Shown here piece after piece: positions 8,925 to 17,943 of a stretch of DNA of 64,000 bases. Positions within the stretch are counted from its first letter, which is position 1. The number at the start of each line of letters is the position of its first letter. The notes below the pieces were generated by a model, which worked only from the letters and a program-made list of their open reading frames with translations, did not search any database and had not been told where the DNA came from. Position numbers and translations under genes: made by a program. The DNA is from Nafulsella turpanensis ZLM-10 (GTDB taxonomy: Bacteria; Bacteroidota; Bacteroidia; Cytophagales; Cyclobacteriaceae), in contig NZ_ANNU01000036.1 in NCBI RefSeq assembly GCF_000346615.1, positions 33,672 to 97,671 of the forward strand. Reading direction: 5' to 3'.

Positions 8925-10223
8925 TCATCCTCTCCTTTCTCCTGCCACTTTCCATGCTAAGGCTCCTACTACAAGCAGGGAAAGGGAGCTGATAACGAGC
9001 AAACTTCCCTTATCGAGCGGCACACTGGCGCCGGCGCCATTAAGTGCTTTTACCATGCCTAACAGTCCCAGACAGAGGGTACAGAAAATAACCATTAGCA
9101 GCAGAATATTATTCAGAATGGAAGCTTTGTGCTGCCCCATCAGCTGATGGTCGTTCAATAAAATGAAGAGGTAAATACTCAACCATGGCAGCAGGAAGCC
9201 ATTCAGCGCCTGGGCCAGAATAATCATGGGAATTGGCTTAATTCCAGAGGCCCCGAAAAGCAGTCCACATACAATTACTACTCCCCATACCAGCCGGTAC
9301 TTCCACCCTCTTTCCTGCCATTCAGGTGCTGTTCCTGCTACACTTTTAGCTGTTATGGCCGCTGCCAGAGGGGCCGTTAAAGCAGAGGAAAAGCCTGCCG
9401 CAAAAAGACCAAAGGCAAAAAGAGCCGCAAAGCCCCTTCCTGCCCCGGCCTCCATATGCCGGGCCATGGCTTCAAAGCTGAACAGCCCCTCCAAGCCTGC
9501 GCCGGTAATCAGCACTGCTCCGGAAATAAAACCTCCCAATACAACAGCCACACCCAAGCCCCAGCGCATTTGCTTCAGACTTTGTGTATGCCCGATTCCT
9601 GAGCCTAAAAAAAGATTATAAGGAACGATAGTGGTTCCGACAAGACCCAACAGCAGCAATTCACTGCCGGCAGGAAAATTGGGCTGTACCATATTTAAGG
9701 CGATTTCCGGAAAGGAAAAGCTTTGCTGACTGGCCGTAAGCACAAAAGCCACTCCCATCAACGCTACCACTCCTCCCAGCACCTTAGCAATTAGTTTGTT
9801 CCTTCCCATAAATAAAAAGACTGCAGCCAGCAGGGACAGGAAAACTGCAGGCCAGGCCGGGGAAACATCCAGCAACAGGCCGATTCCGGAAACCGCTCCC
9901 AAAATGTTACCTGCCTGATAAGCCATGCCCCCGATAATAATGGCTCCGGCAATAAACAATTTTACATATGCTGCCCCTCCATAGCGCCGGGCAATCGCCT
10001 CCCCCAAACTCAGGCCGCTAACGAGGCGGATACGCGCAGCAGCCTCCTGCAAAAGCAGACAGGCTAAGGTAGAAAAGGCCAATCCCCATAAGAGGTCCAA
10101 TCGATAAGCCGCCCCCGCACTGGCAGCCGTTGTTACAGTACCCGGTCCAATAAAAGCTGCTGAAATAACCGACCAGAACAGGATATTGGTTAAGCTGGTG
10201 GTAAAAGCCTCTTTTTTAGTCAT
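8925..10223 (-). CDS. Nramp-related transporter lacking the canonical metal-binding residues
   Basis: A 432-residue membrane protein with about eleven helices and the overall layout of the Nramp (SLC11) family. The frame is open further upstream, but ATG 10223 is preferred: it lies one base after the stop of the upstream oxoprolinase gene, and the resulting N-terminus aligns with Nramp TM1. The TM1 motif DPGN is replaced by GPGT (residues 26-29) and the TM6 motif MPHN by VPYN (200-203), so both Asp/Asn ligands and the Met are missing. A typical Mn/Fe transporter is therefore unlikely. Bacillus subtilis ycsG, an Nramp-like gene, also sits with 5-oxoprolinase genes, so an organic substrate such as 5-oxoproline is plausible (inference). 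Confidence 0.8.
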   Translation of the reverse strand: MTKKEAFTTSLTNILFWSVISAAFIGPGTVTTAASAGAAYRLDLLWGLAFSTLACLLLQEAAARIRLVSGLSLGEAIARRYGGAAYVKLFIAGAIIIGGMAYQAGNILGAVSGIGLLLDVSPAWPAVFLSLLAAVFLFMGRNKLIAKVLGGVVALMGVAFVLTASQQSFSFPEIALNMVQPNFPAGSELLLLGLVGTTIVPYNLFLGSGIGHTQSLKQMRWGLGVAVVLGGFISGAVLITGAGLEGLFSFEAMARHMEAGAGRGFAALFAFGLFAAGFSSALTAPLAAAITAKSVAGTAPEWQERGWKYRLVWGVVIVCGLLFGASGIKPIPMIILAQALNGFLLPWLSIYLFILLNDHQLMGQHKASILNNILLLMVIFCTLCLGLLGMVKALNGAGASVPLDKGSLLVISSLSLLVVGALAWKVAGERRG

Positions 10224-10224
10224 A

Positions 10225-13200
10225 TTACTTTTTTTCAGGCAGCCCGTAACCACCTCCACCAGGGGTTTCCATGACCACTGCATCGCCGGCAGCCATATCG
10301 GCACCGTCAATACCTTGGAGTTCTTCGCAGCTGCCATTGGCCCGCAGGATATACTGCCGCCCAACGGCACCTTCCCCGCCACCATCCGCACCATAAGGAG
10401 CTACCTGCCTGTGCTGGGTAAGAACAGATAACTGAACGGCTTCCTTAAAGCGAATCTGCCGATAAATGCCATTTCCGCCCGCCCATTTCCCTTTGCCACC
10501 AGACCCCTTGCGGATCTTAAAAGCTTCCAGTTGAACTGGGTAACGGAACTCCAATATCTCCGGGTCGGTAATACGGGTATTGGTCATGTGCTGATGGACG
10601 GAATCTGCACCTTTAAAGCCAGGTCCGGCACCGCTGCCCCCTCCTATCGTTTCATAATAGCCAAAGTGTTCATTTCCGAAAAGCAGGTTATTCATGCTGC
10701 CATGGCTACAGGCCGAAACGCCAAAGGCTTTCAGCATCAGGTCGGTCAGGCGCTGACTGATTTCAGTGTTCCCCCCCACCACGGCCGGGCATTTTTCTGC
10801 TGGCTGTTGAAAGTCGGGGTTTAGCATGCTCCCGGCAGGAATATTAACCTGCACCCCCTCCATGAGCCCTTCATTGAGAGGAATTTCTTTGTCCAGCAAG
10901 AGGCGCAGACTATACATGATGACACTATTTACAATGGCCGGGTTAACGTTCAGGTTGGCCGGGTGAACATCAGCACTACCTGCAAAGTCAATCTCCACTC
11001 CCTCGGGCTGAATGTTGATGGCTACCTTAAGCGGGCTGCCATCATCGAGCAGTTCAGTTGCCGAATAGTTCCCATAGCCAAACCCTTTCAATGCCTTGTG
11101 CAGGCTTTCGTGGGCATAGGTACACAGGGCCTGCATATAATGCAGCACTTCTTCTCTGCCATACTGCTTAGCCATGGATAGCAAGGCGACCCTGCCTGCT
11201 TCATTTGCTGCCAGAGCCGCCTTTAAATCTGCCAGGTTTTCTGATATTGCCCGGCTGGGATAGGGAGCTTCCCTTAGCAGGCGCTCCACCACTTCCCATT
11301 GAGGTACACCTTCTTTTATCAGGTAAGTTGGCGGAATCACCACCCCTTCTTCTATCAGGCTCTTTGCATCGGGCGGCATACTGCCCGGTCGGGTTCCTCC
11401 GATTTCGGCATGATGGGCCCGGTTCGCGACATAGCCCAGCAAATTTTCTGCTGCATCGAATACCCCTGAAATCATGGTTATATCCGGCAGATGAGAGCCG
11501 CCAAAGGCCGGGTGGTTGGTTATCAGCACATCTCCCGGACGAATGGCATACTGCTCCTTTACCAGACGAGTACAAACTCCGAGACTGCCAAGGTGCACCG
11601 GAATGTGGGGAGCATTGGTCACCAGGTAACCATTCGGATCCATCAGCGCACAGGAGAAGTCGAGACGTTCCTTTACATTAACAGAGAAGGCAGTACGCTC
11701 GAGCAGGCTACCCATTTCTTCAGCTATCCCTGTAAAACGGTTGGTAAATAATTCGAGCTGTACAGCCTCAGAAGTAATGGAGGTATTATCCTCTTCTTTC
11801 GTCCCCTGCTGTTCCAGAACCGCCGAGCGATCGGGATAAATCTGCAGTTCCCACTTTGGTTCTACCAAAATACTGGTAAAGTCAGAAAGTAACAAGGCTG
11901 GCCCTGCTATGGTAGCTCCGGCGGCCTGCTCATCCCATTCATACACCGGCACTTTTTGCCAGCCTCCTCCTACCCAGCAGGCATGGTGTTGAGTGGTCTC
12001 CGCACGATGGGCTTCCATTTTCTCCCCGGGAGAGAAGGGTTCAGGAGAGCGGCTGGCGAGGGTCAGCTGAACAGATTCCAGCTCTATTTCCTTATCGTCG
12101 AGCCAATGCCCGTACAGGTGACGATACTTTTCCTTAAAAGCTTCCTGAAGATTATTTCCGCGGCCATATTCTACTTCTATACTGCTGTCCTGTCCCTTAA
12201 AGCGCAGAAAGATTTTTTGTTCTTTCACCTCCATTTCCTCTTCCAAAATCTTCTCCAATAAAAGCGCCTGGCGAGCTTCTGCCGCAACTTCCTTCATTAG
12301 TAGATCCAGATTACCTACCTCCAGTAATGGCTTCAGCACCTGCCGCATTGCAGTTCGTTCGATAACCGCCTGATGGATGCCACTGGCACTTAAAATACTG
12401 GCATCGTAAGGCACAATCACTTTTTGCATGCCTAACAAGCCGGCAATGGCACAAACATGCTGTCCCCCCGCACCCCCGAAGCCCATAAGGGCATATTCCT
12501 TCGGATCATAGCCCCGTCGCACAGATATACTCCGGATAGCTTCGGCCATTTTCTCATTGGCAATCTGTAACAAGCCTGCCATAATTTCTTCGTCCGCCAC
12601 TTCCCCATGGGAGTTTAACTCCTGTTTGAGTTGCTCAAAAGCCCGGCGGGCCTTCTCCTGATGCAGTGGAATATGAAACCGGCCCGGGTAAATATGCCCT
12701 AAGAGCAGGTTTACATCTGTAACCGTTAAAGGCCCCCCAGAGCCATAGCAGGCCGGGCCGGGGTAAGCCCCTGCACTTTCAGGCCCCACCATCAGTTTTA
12801 GTCCATCGGTATGGCATACTGAGCCCCCGCCGGCAGCCACCGTTTCAATAGCGACTGCTTTACTTTGGAGGCGCGCCTCTCCTACCTGCAGTTCATAATG
12901 AAAACTAAAAGCCTGGTCATATCTGGCCACATCGGTACTGGTCCCGCCCATATCGAGCGTAAGTACCTTTTCTTCTCCCAGTTGCCGCGCGGCCTGTGCG
13001 GCCCCCACTACTCCCCCGGCCGGACCACTCAACAAGCTATCCTTTGGCTGAAAAAAGGCAGCGCTCACCAAGGCTCCCGCACTGGTCATTATTTTAAAAT
13101 CTGCTCCCGACCGGCCAGACCCCGGATGGCCGGGCCCTGGTTGGCCGGACCCCGACAGCCCCTGCTGCACTTCTTCTGTGTACTTAAAAATGACTGGTGA

Positions 13201-14064
13201 GAGATAGGCATTAACGACGGCCGTTTCGGTGCGGTGAAGGTATTTAATGGCTGGAGAAAGCTCCGCAGAAACAGAAATAAAAGTAACTCCCGCATCCTGT
13301 AAAGCCCTTTTTAGTTGCTGTTCGTGCTGTTGATTTTTATAGCTATGCATCAGAGAAATAGCAACTGCCTCTACCTTTAAGGCCTTCACCTCTCCTATCA
13401 GTCGGTTGATTTCATCGGCACTTAAGGCCTGCTCCACTTCCCCCGCGGCATTGAGCCTTTCCTCTACTTCCAGCACATGCTGGCCCAATGGTTTACGTTT
13501 TTGAATATTCAGGGCAAAAAGCTTCGGCCGGCGCTGGTCGCCTATCAAGAGTAAGTCGCCAAAACCTTTGGTCACCAAGAGCGCTATGCGAGCGCCTTTT
13601 CCTTCCAGTAATGCATTAGTTCCTTTGGTAGAGCCAAGGCGCATCTGAAGAGGGGGAAAAGGCTGGCCTAAGGGAGTTCCGGTAAGGAGACGGGCAGCCA
13701 GCACAGGCGCTTCTTCGAAAGCACTGATTTCTACTGTATCGCCAACCTTTAAGTTGAATGATGGCTTCTCCTGAATTGTTAGGCGTCCACTTTGCGGATT
13801 AAGGGCTTCAATTTTTACGGTAGCTGCCGGGGCTCCGGCTTTCCAGAGGGAAAAGCCTTTAAAGAGCGGCTGCCTTAGCCATTCCGCCGACAGGGTATAT
13901 TGGGTTTCGGAAATTTTTTCTTTTATAGTGGCTTTGAGGCTTCCGTTGCTCAGTACTTTGGCTCGGTGGGTATTTCCATCCGGATCCAGCGCAAGGCAAT
14001 CGGTAAAAGTACCGCCGGTATCGGCTGCTATTTTCCAGTGCATAGGGTTTTGCTTTTTCTGCAT
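10225..14064 (-). CDS. Fused HyuA-HyuB 5-oxoprolinase / hydantoinase
   Basis: A 1279-residue fusion of the two hydantoinase/oxoprolinase subunits, close in length to eukaryotic 5-oxoprolinase. The N-terminal HyuA part (~10-700) carries the phosphate-binding motif DTGGTFTD (15-22) and the second glycine-rich motif LDMGGTSTDVA. The HyuB part (~765-1270) carries LLERTAFSVNVKERLDFSCA and ITNHPAFGGSHLPD. Expected reaction: ATP-driven opening of 5-oxoproline to glutamate, or of a related hydantoin. An odd in-frame insert of three 5-residue Gly/Pro/Ser repeats lies at residues ~303-317. The stop is one base from the Nramp-like start, indicating one transcript. Acetone carboxylase is a less likely alternative. 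Confidence 0.88.
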   Translation of the reverse strand: MQKKQNPMHWKIAADTGGTFTDCLALDPDGNTHRAKVLSNGSLKATIKEKISETQYTLSAEWLRQPLFKGFSLWKAGAPAATVKIEALNPQSGRLTIQEKPSFNLKVGDTVEISAFEEAPVLAARLLTGTPLGQPFPPLQMRLGSTKGTNALLEGKGARIALLVTKGFGDLLLIGDQRRPKLFALNIQKRKPLGQHVLEVEERLNAAGEVEQALSADEINRLIGEVKALKVEAVAISLMHSYKNQQHEQQLKRALQDAGVTFISVSAELSPAIKYLHRTETAVVNAYLSPVIFKYTEEVQQGLSGSGQPGPGHPGSGRSGADFKIMTSAGALVSAAFFQPKDSLLSGPAGGVVGAAQAARQLGEEKVLTLDMGGTSTDVARYDQAFSFHYELQVGEARLQSKAVAIETVAAGGGSVCHTDGLKLMVGPESAGAYPGPACYGSGGPLTVTDVNLLLGHIYPGRFHIPLHQEKARRAFEQLKQELNSHGEVADEEIMAGLLQIANEKMAEAIRSISVRRGYDPKEYALMGFGGAGGQHVCAIAGLLGMQKVIVPYDASILSASGIHQAVIERTAMRQVLKPLLEVGNLDLLMKEVAAEARQALLLEKILEEEMEVKEQKIFLRFKGQDSSIEVEYGRGNNLQEAFKEKYRHLYGHWLDDKEIELESVQLTLASRSPEPFSPGEKMEAHRAETTQHHACWVGGGWQKVPVYEWDEQAAGATIAGPALLLSDFTSILVEPKWELQIYPDRSAVLEQQGTKEEDNTSITSEAVQLELFTNRFTGIAEEMGSLLERTAFSVNVKERLDFSCALMDPNGYLVTNAPHIPVHLGSLGVCTRLVKEQYAIRPGDVLITNHPAFGGSHLPDITMISGVFDAAENLLGYVANRAHHAEIGGTRPGSMPPDAKSLIEEGVVIPPTYLIKEGVPQWEVVERLLREAPYPSRAISENLADLKAALAANEAGRVALLSMAKQYGREEVLHYMQALCTYAHESLHKALKGFGYGNYSATELLDDGSPLKVAINIQPEGVEIDFAGSADVHPANLNVNPAIVNSVIMYSLRLLLDKEIPLNEGLMEGVQVNIPAGSMLNPDFQQPAEKCPAVVGGNTEISQRLTDLMLKAFGVSACSHGSMNNLLFGNEHFGYYETIGGGSGAGPGFKGADSVHQHMTNTRITDPEILEFRYPVQLEAFKIRKGSGGKGKWAGGNGIYRQIRFKEAVQLSVLTQHRQVAPYGADGGGEGAVGRQYILRANGSCEELQGIDGADMAAGDAVVMETPGGGGYGLPEKK
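13113..13157. repeat. Three 15-bp GC-rich tandem repeats inside the oxoprolinase gene
   Basis: Three consecutive 15-bp units beginning GGCC at 13113, 13128 and 13143 differ at a few positions. Read on the coding (minus) strand they give GSGQP, GPGHP and GSGRS. They keep the frame and lie just before the conserved KIMTSAGALVSA segment. Confidence 0.85.
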
Positions 14065-14409
14065 GAGCCTTGAAGTTAAGTATTAGCACAGGAAGGTGCA
14101 ATTTCAGGCGGATCCATATTAGTATACCAGGCAAAAGTTTATTAAATGGAGGCAATTCCTGCTCAAGGAGCCTTACTTTTTTCTGAACACCAGCTTTTCG
14201 CTTTTTCCTTTCGGTGGGGATTTCCTATGCAAAACCTCCCCTTATTAGCTTGGGTGCAAATATGCGGCGTAAGGTAAACTATACCACAACCACCGCTCTG
14301 GGAAGGCCGGACTGGGACCTGCTGTAAAGGGAGCAGGTTCCTTTTAAAAAAGCAAAAGGCACCCAGCTGCTGCCTGGATGCCTGATGAATAATAATTTAT
14401 GTCTGTTAA
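14065..14409. other. Intergenic region upstream of the oxoprolinase operon
   Basis: 345 bases between two minus-strand genes. It contains the terminator at 14344-14382 and an adjacent 10-bp inverted repeat (14314-14323 with 14332-14341, one G-T mismatch) followed by TTTT on the plus strand. The rest should hold the oxoprolinase promoter, which I could not place. Confidence 0.55.
14344..14382 (-). terminator. Hairpin terminator of the 14410-14781 lipoprotein gene
   Basis: The stem pairs 14358-14365 with 14375-14382 (8 bp, one wobble). On the minus strand it is followed by TTTTGCTTTTTT. It lies 28 bases past the stop of the minus-strand lipoprotein gene, as expected for an intrinsic terminator. 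Confidence 0.85.
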
Positions 14410-14781
14410 TCAGTCAGTAAACTCAACTATAAAAGCACTCACCGTAACCGTCTTTTTAAAATAAACCGGAAAGATCATAGCGTAATGTTCCTCTGTAGTT
14501 TCATTGATGATCGCCCTTGCTGTGCCTACCAATTCAGCATTGCTTAACATATTCGCTTTTGCATTGGCGATAAGGGCCTCATCTGACAGACCTCCTATTC
14601 CAAAAATATAGGTTGCATCTGCCTTGCCTATTACTTTTTCAACCACCACAAAGTTTCTCCTGCTTAGTTCTACCTCTGTGGTATGGTTATTTAGGTTAGC
14701 AACCCTTGCCATATGGTAGCCACAGCCAGATAGTAGTGCAGTGGCGAAAATTGTAATTAATAGTGCTTTGAATCTTCTCAT
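14410..14781 (-). CDS. Small lipoprotein, DUF6567-like
   Basis: A 123-residue protein with a lipoprotein signal peptide and lipobox LSGC (Cys20). The mature part has a Gly-rich GIGGLSDEAL segment, then ANMLSNAELVGTARAIINETTE, and ends in an alternating hydrophobic strand. This pattern agrees with a small lipoprotein family widespread in Bacteroidota that I recall as DUF6567; the number is from memory and unchecked. Function unknown, probably outer-membrane attached. It has its own terminator and lies 21 bases after the ABC ATPase gene, so it may be read as the last gene of that unit. Confidence 0.7.
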   Translation of the reverse strand: MRRFKALLITIFATALLSGCGYHMARVANLNNHTTEVELSRRNFVVVEKVIGKADATYIFGIGGLSDEALIANAKANMLSNAELVGTARAIINETTEEHYAMIFPVYFKKTVTVSAFIVEFTD

Positions 14782-14802
14782 TATTAGGATTTTAAATTAT
14801 TC

Positions 14803-15498
14803 TTAAGCTGTAAAGTAAGCCTGAAGCGATCCTAGCAGATTTTCGTCGGCTTGCAGGTCCTGCACAATACGCCCCTTTTCCAGGATAACGATCCGCTGGC
14901 AAACTTCGGTGATATGGTTGAGATCATGACTGGAAATCAAATAGGTTATCGGGCGCCTGCCGCGTTCTGCATTCAGCAGCTTTTTAAGGCGAATCTGAGA
15001 GCTGGGATCGAGATTTTCGAAAGGCTCATCGAGCAGCACCAGCTCCGGCTCTCCCATTAAGGCAGAAGCAATGCCTACCTTCTTTAAGTTGCCTTTCGAG
15101 AGGTCGCGGATATATTTATACTTCCCCAGCACTTCTCCATTAAAGAACTCATCAAAGCGCCCCAGGTATTCAGCCACTCCTTCGGGTCGCAACCCATGCA
15201 GGCGCCCGATAAACTGGAAATACTCTTCGGGCGTAAGATAATCAATCAGGAAGTTCTCGTCGAGGTAAGAGCCGGTAAAGCTTTTCCAGTCGTCCCGTCC
15301 ATGTACTGGCTCTCCTTTCATTTGTACAGTACCGCTTGTGGGGCGTATCAGGTCCAGAATAGTACGAAAGAGGGTGGTTTTTCCCGCACCATTGTTTCCA
15401 ACCAGTCCAAATGATTCTCCTGCCGGAATACTGAGCACCTGTACATCCAGCACCTGGGTTTTGCCGTAGCGTTTGCTTAGGTTGTTTATCTGTATCAT
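14803..15498 (-). CDS. ABC transporter ATP-binding protein
   Basis: A 231-residue nucleotide-binding subunit. Visible are the Walker A motif GNNGAGKTT (near residue 35), a signature-like segment LSKGNLKKVGIASAL, the Walker B VLLDEPFENLD, and the switch His in SSHD. The frame is open further upstream, but ATG 15498 gives the standard N-terminus IQINNLSKRYGK and lies one base from the stop of the permease gene, so the two are cotranscribed. It powers transport with the DUF5687 permease at the inner membrane. Substrate is unknown. Confidence 0.9.
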   Translation of the reverse strand: MIQINNLSKRYGKTQVLDVQVLSIPAGESFGLVGNNGAGKTTLFRTILDLIRPTSGTVQMKGEPVHGRDDWKSFTGSYLDENFLIDYLTPEEYFQFIGRLHGLRPEGVAEYLGRFDEFFNGEVLGKYKYIRDLSKGNLKKVGIASALMGEPELVLLDEPFENLDPSSQIRLKKLLNAERGRRPITYLISSHDLNHITEVCQRIVILEKGRIVQDLQADENLLGSLQAYFTA

Positions 15499-15499
15499 C

Positions 15500-16984
15500 T
15501 TAATTTTCGTTTCTGAAAGAGTGAGAGATTTGATACTTTTTGCTTTCCACCCTTCGGGTGGATAAGGCCAGCAGGCGGCGATGGAAAAGCAAACCAATCA
15601 GGCCCATTCCACCTAGAGCTGTAATGCCGAGTGTAGGATTATCAAAAATGGCGAAAGGGATATAGACGGCGTATGGCAACCCGATGATAGGAATGGCCAT
15701 CAGCCATTGAGCAGCTCCCAGGCCTTCATAATTCATCATACTGCCTTTACTCAGGTTTATCTTTTTAGGGGCCCACATGCTCAGGTTCATCACCACAAAC
15801 ATATTCACCCCCAGGTTAAAGAGCAGCATCATGGTATTGATGTAGAGCACTTTCCAGCCAAAGTAAACGTAAGGGATGGCCAGCACAAAGGTCAGGAGTC
15901 CCACCCCCACCATGAGGTAGTACTTTGCCTTTACATAATCGTATGCGGTTATAGGTTTTGTAAGGAAAAAATCAAAATGCCCACTGTTCCAGCTAAAGAG
16001 GAGCTGTCCGTAATTCATCATAAAAATTCCGGTAATGAAGATGCCCACAAAGATTAGAAAAGCCTGCATATCATTCAGGTAATCAGGATTTGTGTAAAAT
16101 ATTAACCCGTAAAAAAGGAAAAAAGAAGAAAGCATCAGGATGGAACGGCTCCGCTTATGCCGGAGAATTAAGCGTATTTCCAGCCCTATCAGCTCCCCTG
16201 CCAGGCCCAGCCTTTGCAGCAGACCTAAAGCCGGAACCTGCTGTATCTTTTCCGCACCCTGTCTTCCCCAGTCTTCGGGATAGGAATGGCGAAGGAGGAA
16301 AAAGAGGTTGAGCACATAGGCAAAAACAAGTCCGGCTGCCAGCACCACGGGCAACCAGGATAAGCGGGCGGCCATTTCAAAGAAAGGCGCTGTCATTTTG
16401 CCCAGGCTAAACCAATCCATGTACTGGCTAAAGGCGGACAGGGCAACCAAGCCAATCAGCAGGCCGGTGCCCAATGGCTTGTCGTCGAGATGCTTTTTGA
16501 AGATGAACATGCCATTATGGATAAGAAGGGAAAGCAGGACCATACTACCCCACCAGGCCCAGGCAGAGGAACCGCCCAGCTGTGGAACAAGAACGTGCAG
16601 GGTATAAGGAAGAAAGAATATAGCTGAAAGAAAGTTAAAGGGGTGGACGTAAGAACGCAGGAGGATAAAGTGCATCAGGGATTTACGGCCAACGGGCAAA
16701 TGGATGTATTGCTGCAGGTCCAGCACCGGCAAACTTTGCAGAAAATACCGCATGAGGACTTCGGTCGTAAAATAGTAAATCAGCAGCTGGCAAAGGTAGG
16801 GGAAAGTATTTTCTGTGTTAAAAAACTGCTGCAGGAGACTGTCCAGCAAAAAGGCTGCTGCCAGGAAATAAGAACCAAACAACAGACATAAAAACCCGAG
16901 GAAAATAAGCGTAGCCATATTCCTTGAAAAGGAAGCGGAGCGCATAAACTTCAGGTAAGCATGATGAACCAGTGTAGCAAACAT
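15500..16984 (-). CDS. ABC transporter permease, DUF5687 family
   Basis: A 494-residue membrane protein with about ten to twelve hydrophobic helices. I chose ATG 16984, giving MFATLVHHAYLKFMRS, because family members begin with a short amphipathic segment just before TM1. An ATG at 17146 would add 54 residues of unrelated sequence. DUF5687 proteins are ABC-2-like permeases of Bacteroidota encoded next to an ATPase, exactly as here (one-base gap to the ATPase start). Substrate unknown. Confidence 0.8.
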   Translation of the reverse strand: MFATLVHHAYLKFMRSASFSRNMATLIFLGFLCLLFGSYFLAAAFLLDSLLQQFFNTENTFPYLCQLLIYYFTTEVLMRYFLQSLPVLDLQQYIHLPVGRKSLMHFILLRSYVHPFNFLSAIFFLPYTLHVLVPQLGGSSAWAWWGSMVLLSLLIHNGMFIFKKHLDDKPLGTGLLIGLVALSAFSQYMDWFSLGKMTAPFFEMAARLSWLPVVLAAGLVFAYVLNLFFLLRHSYPEDWGRQGAEKIQQVPALGLLQRLGLAGELIGLEIRLILRHKRSRSILMLSSFFLFYGLIFYTNPDYLNDMQAFLIFVGIFITGIFMMNYGQLLFSWNSGHFDFFLTKPITAYDYVKAKYYLMVGVGLLTFVLAIPYVYFGWKVLYINTMMLLFNLGVNMFVVMNLSMWAPKKINLSKGSMMNYEGLGAAQWLMAIPIIGLPYAVYIPFAIFDNPTLGITALGGMGLIGLLFHRRLLALSTRRVESKKYQISHSFRNEN

Positions 16985-17386
16985 AGTACTAATTATTTTA
17001 AACCATCCAAGATAAAGATGGACTGGAAGGATAGCAAGAGAAATTTTAGGTAGTGCGCCATAAATAGGATGAGCGGTAAAGTACTGGTTCCTCAAAAGGA
17101 CAGCCTTGTCAACTAATAACCATTTCTCCGGATTTATTTTAGACAAATGACTTCATAAAGAAAATTATTAATGGGGAAGCCTTAAGCTTATTAAAATCCT
17201 GTAAAACTTCATTCGTGTTCTTTCAAAAATTCTTCCATTTGTATCTTCTCAGCTCAAATAGACATTTTTTCCTCTCTCCCCACAAAACCCTTCCCTCATT
17301 CTTTCGTGTACTACTTATAAAGGGTTGTTTTTCAGCCTTTTAACGATTGATTTTTTGATACCAATTTTAAACAGGAGAACAAAAAA
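16985..17386. other. Divergent intergenic region
   Basis: About 400 bases between the ABC permease (minus) and the DUF2382 genes (plus). A purine-rich ribosome-binding sequence AGGAGA lies about ten bases before ATG 17387, which is unusual here since most genes in the window lack a Shine-Dalgarno. No RNA gene or repeat was recognised. Confidence 0.5.
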
Positions 17387-17893
17387 ATGAAAGACAGGGA
17401 GCCAACAGATGCCAGACAACAAAATTTAAGTGGACAGCAGGAGCAAAAGAAAACTTTTAGCCCTTCCTCCGCTGCACGGCAACCGGAGGCAAACCAGTCG
17501 GAGACCTACCCGGTGATAGAAGAAAAACTACAGGTTGGCAAAAAGCAGGTGGAAACCGGCAGCATTAAACTGCATAAAAGAGTAACAGAAGAAGACGTAA
17601 ATATTGACCTCTCTCTTGAACATGACGAAATTGATGTGGAACGGGTAGCAGTAAACCAGTACGTAGAGGAGGCACCCCCGGCAATCCGGCATGAAGGAGA
17701 TACGATGATTATTCCGGTACTGCGCGAAGAGATTGTAAAGCGCCTGGTGGTAGTTGAAGAGCTACATATTACCCGACGTAAGAAGCAGGAAGAGGTACAC
17801 GATACCATAAAGCTTAAAAAAGAAGAAATAGAGGTAGAGCGAAATAGTAATAATAACTCCAGCTCTCCTACCCCTCCCTCTCAACCGAAGTAG
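17387..17893 (+). CDS. DUF2382 (YsnF/AvaK-type) stress protein
   Basis: A 168-residue highly charged cytoplasmic protein. A disordered, Gln/Ser-rich N-terminus (~1-42) is followed by the DUF2382 domain (~43-160), with the motif YPVIEEKLQVGKKQVETG and the repeated Glu/Lys strand-and-turn segments typical of the family. Members are annotated as stress-response YsnF/AvaK-like; the biochemical role is not known. It sits 50 bases before a second DUF2382 gene on the same strand, so the two are likely cotranscribed and related by duplication. AGGAGA at 17373-17378 supports this start. Confidence 0.85.
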   Translation: MKDREPTDARQQNLSGQQEQKKTFSPSSAARQPEANQSETYPVIEEKLQVGKKQVETGSIKLHKRVTEEDVNIDLSLEHDEIDVERVAVNQYVEEAPPAIRHEGDTMIIPVLREEIVKRLVVVEELHITRRKKQEEVHDTIKLKKEEIEVERNSNNNSSSPTPPSQPK

Positions 17894-17943
17894 AATCACT
17901 GCGATTCCTTTAAATCAATTTTTTAATTTAAATACAAAATGTT

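Noticed and set aside
10224..10394. N-terminal extension of the Nramp-like gene
   Set aside because: The upstream in-frame stretch overlaps the end of the oxoprolinase gene and has no Nramp similarity; ATG 10223, one base after that gene's stop, is the better start.
14314..14345. Second inverted repeat with TTTT as a plus-strand terminator
   Set aside because: No plus-strand gene ends nearby; the neighbouring hairpin at 14344-14382 explains termination on the minus strand better.
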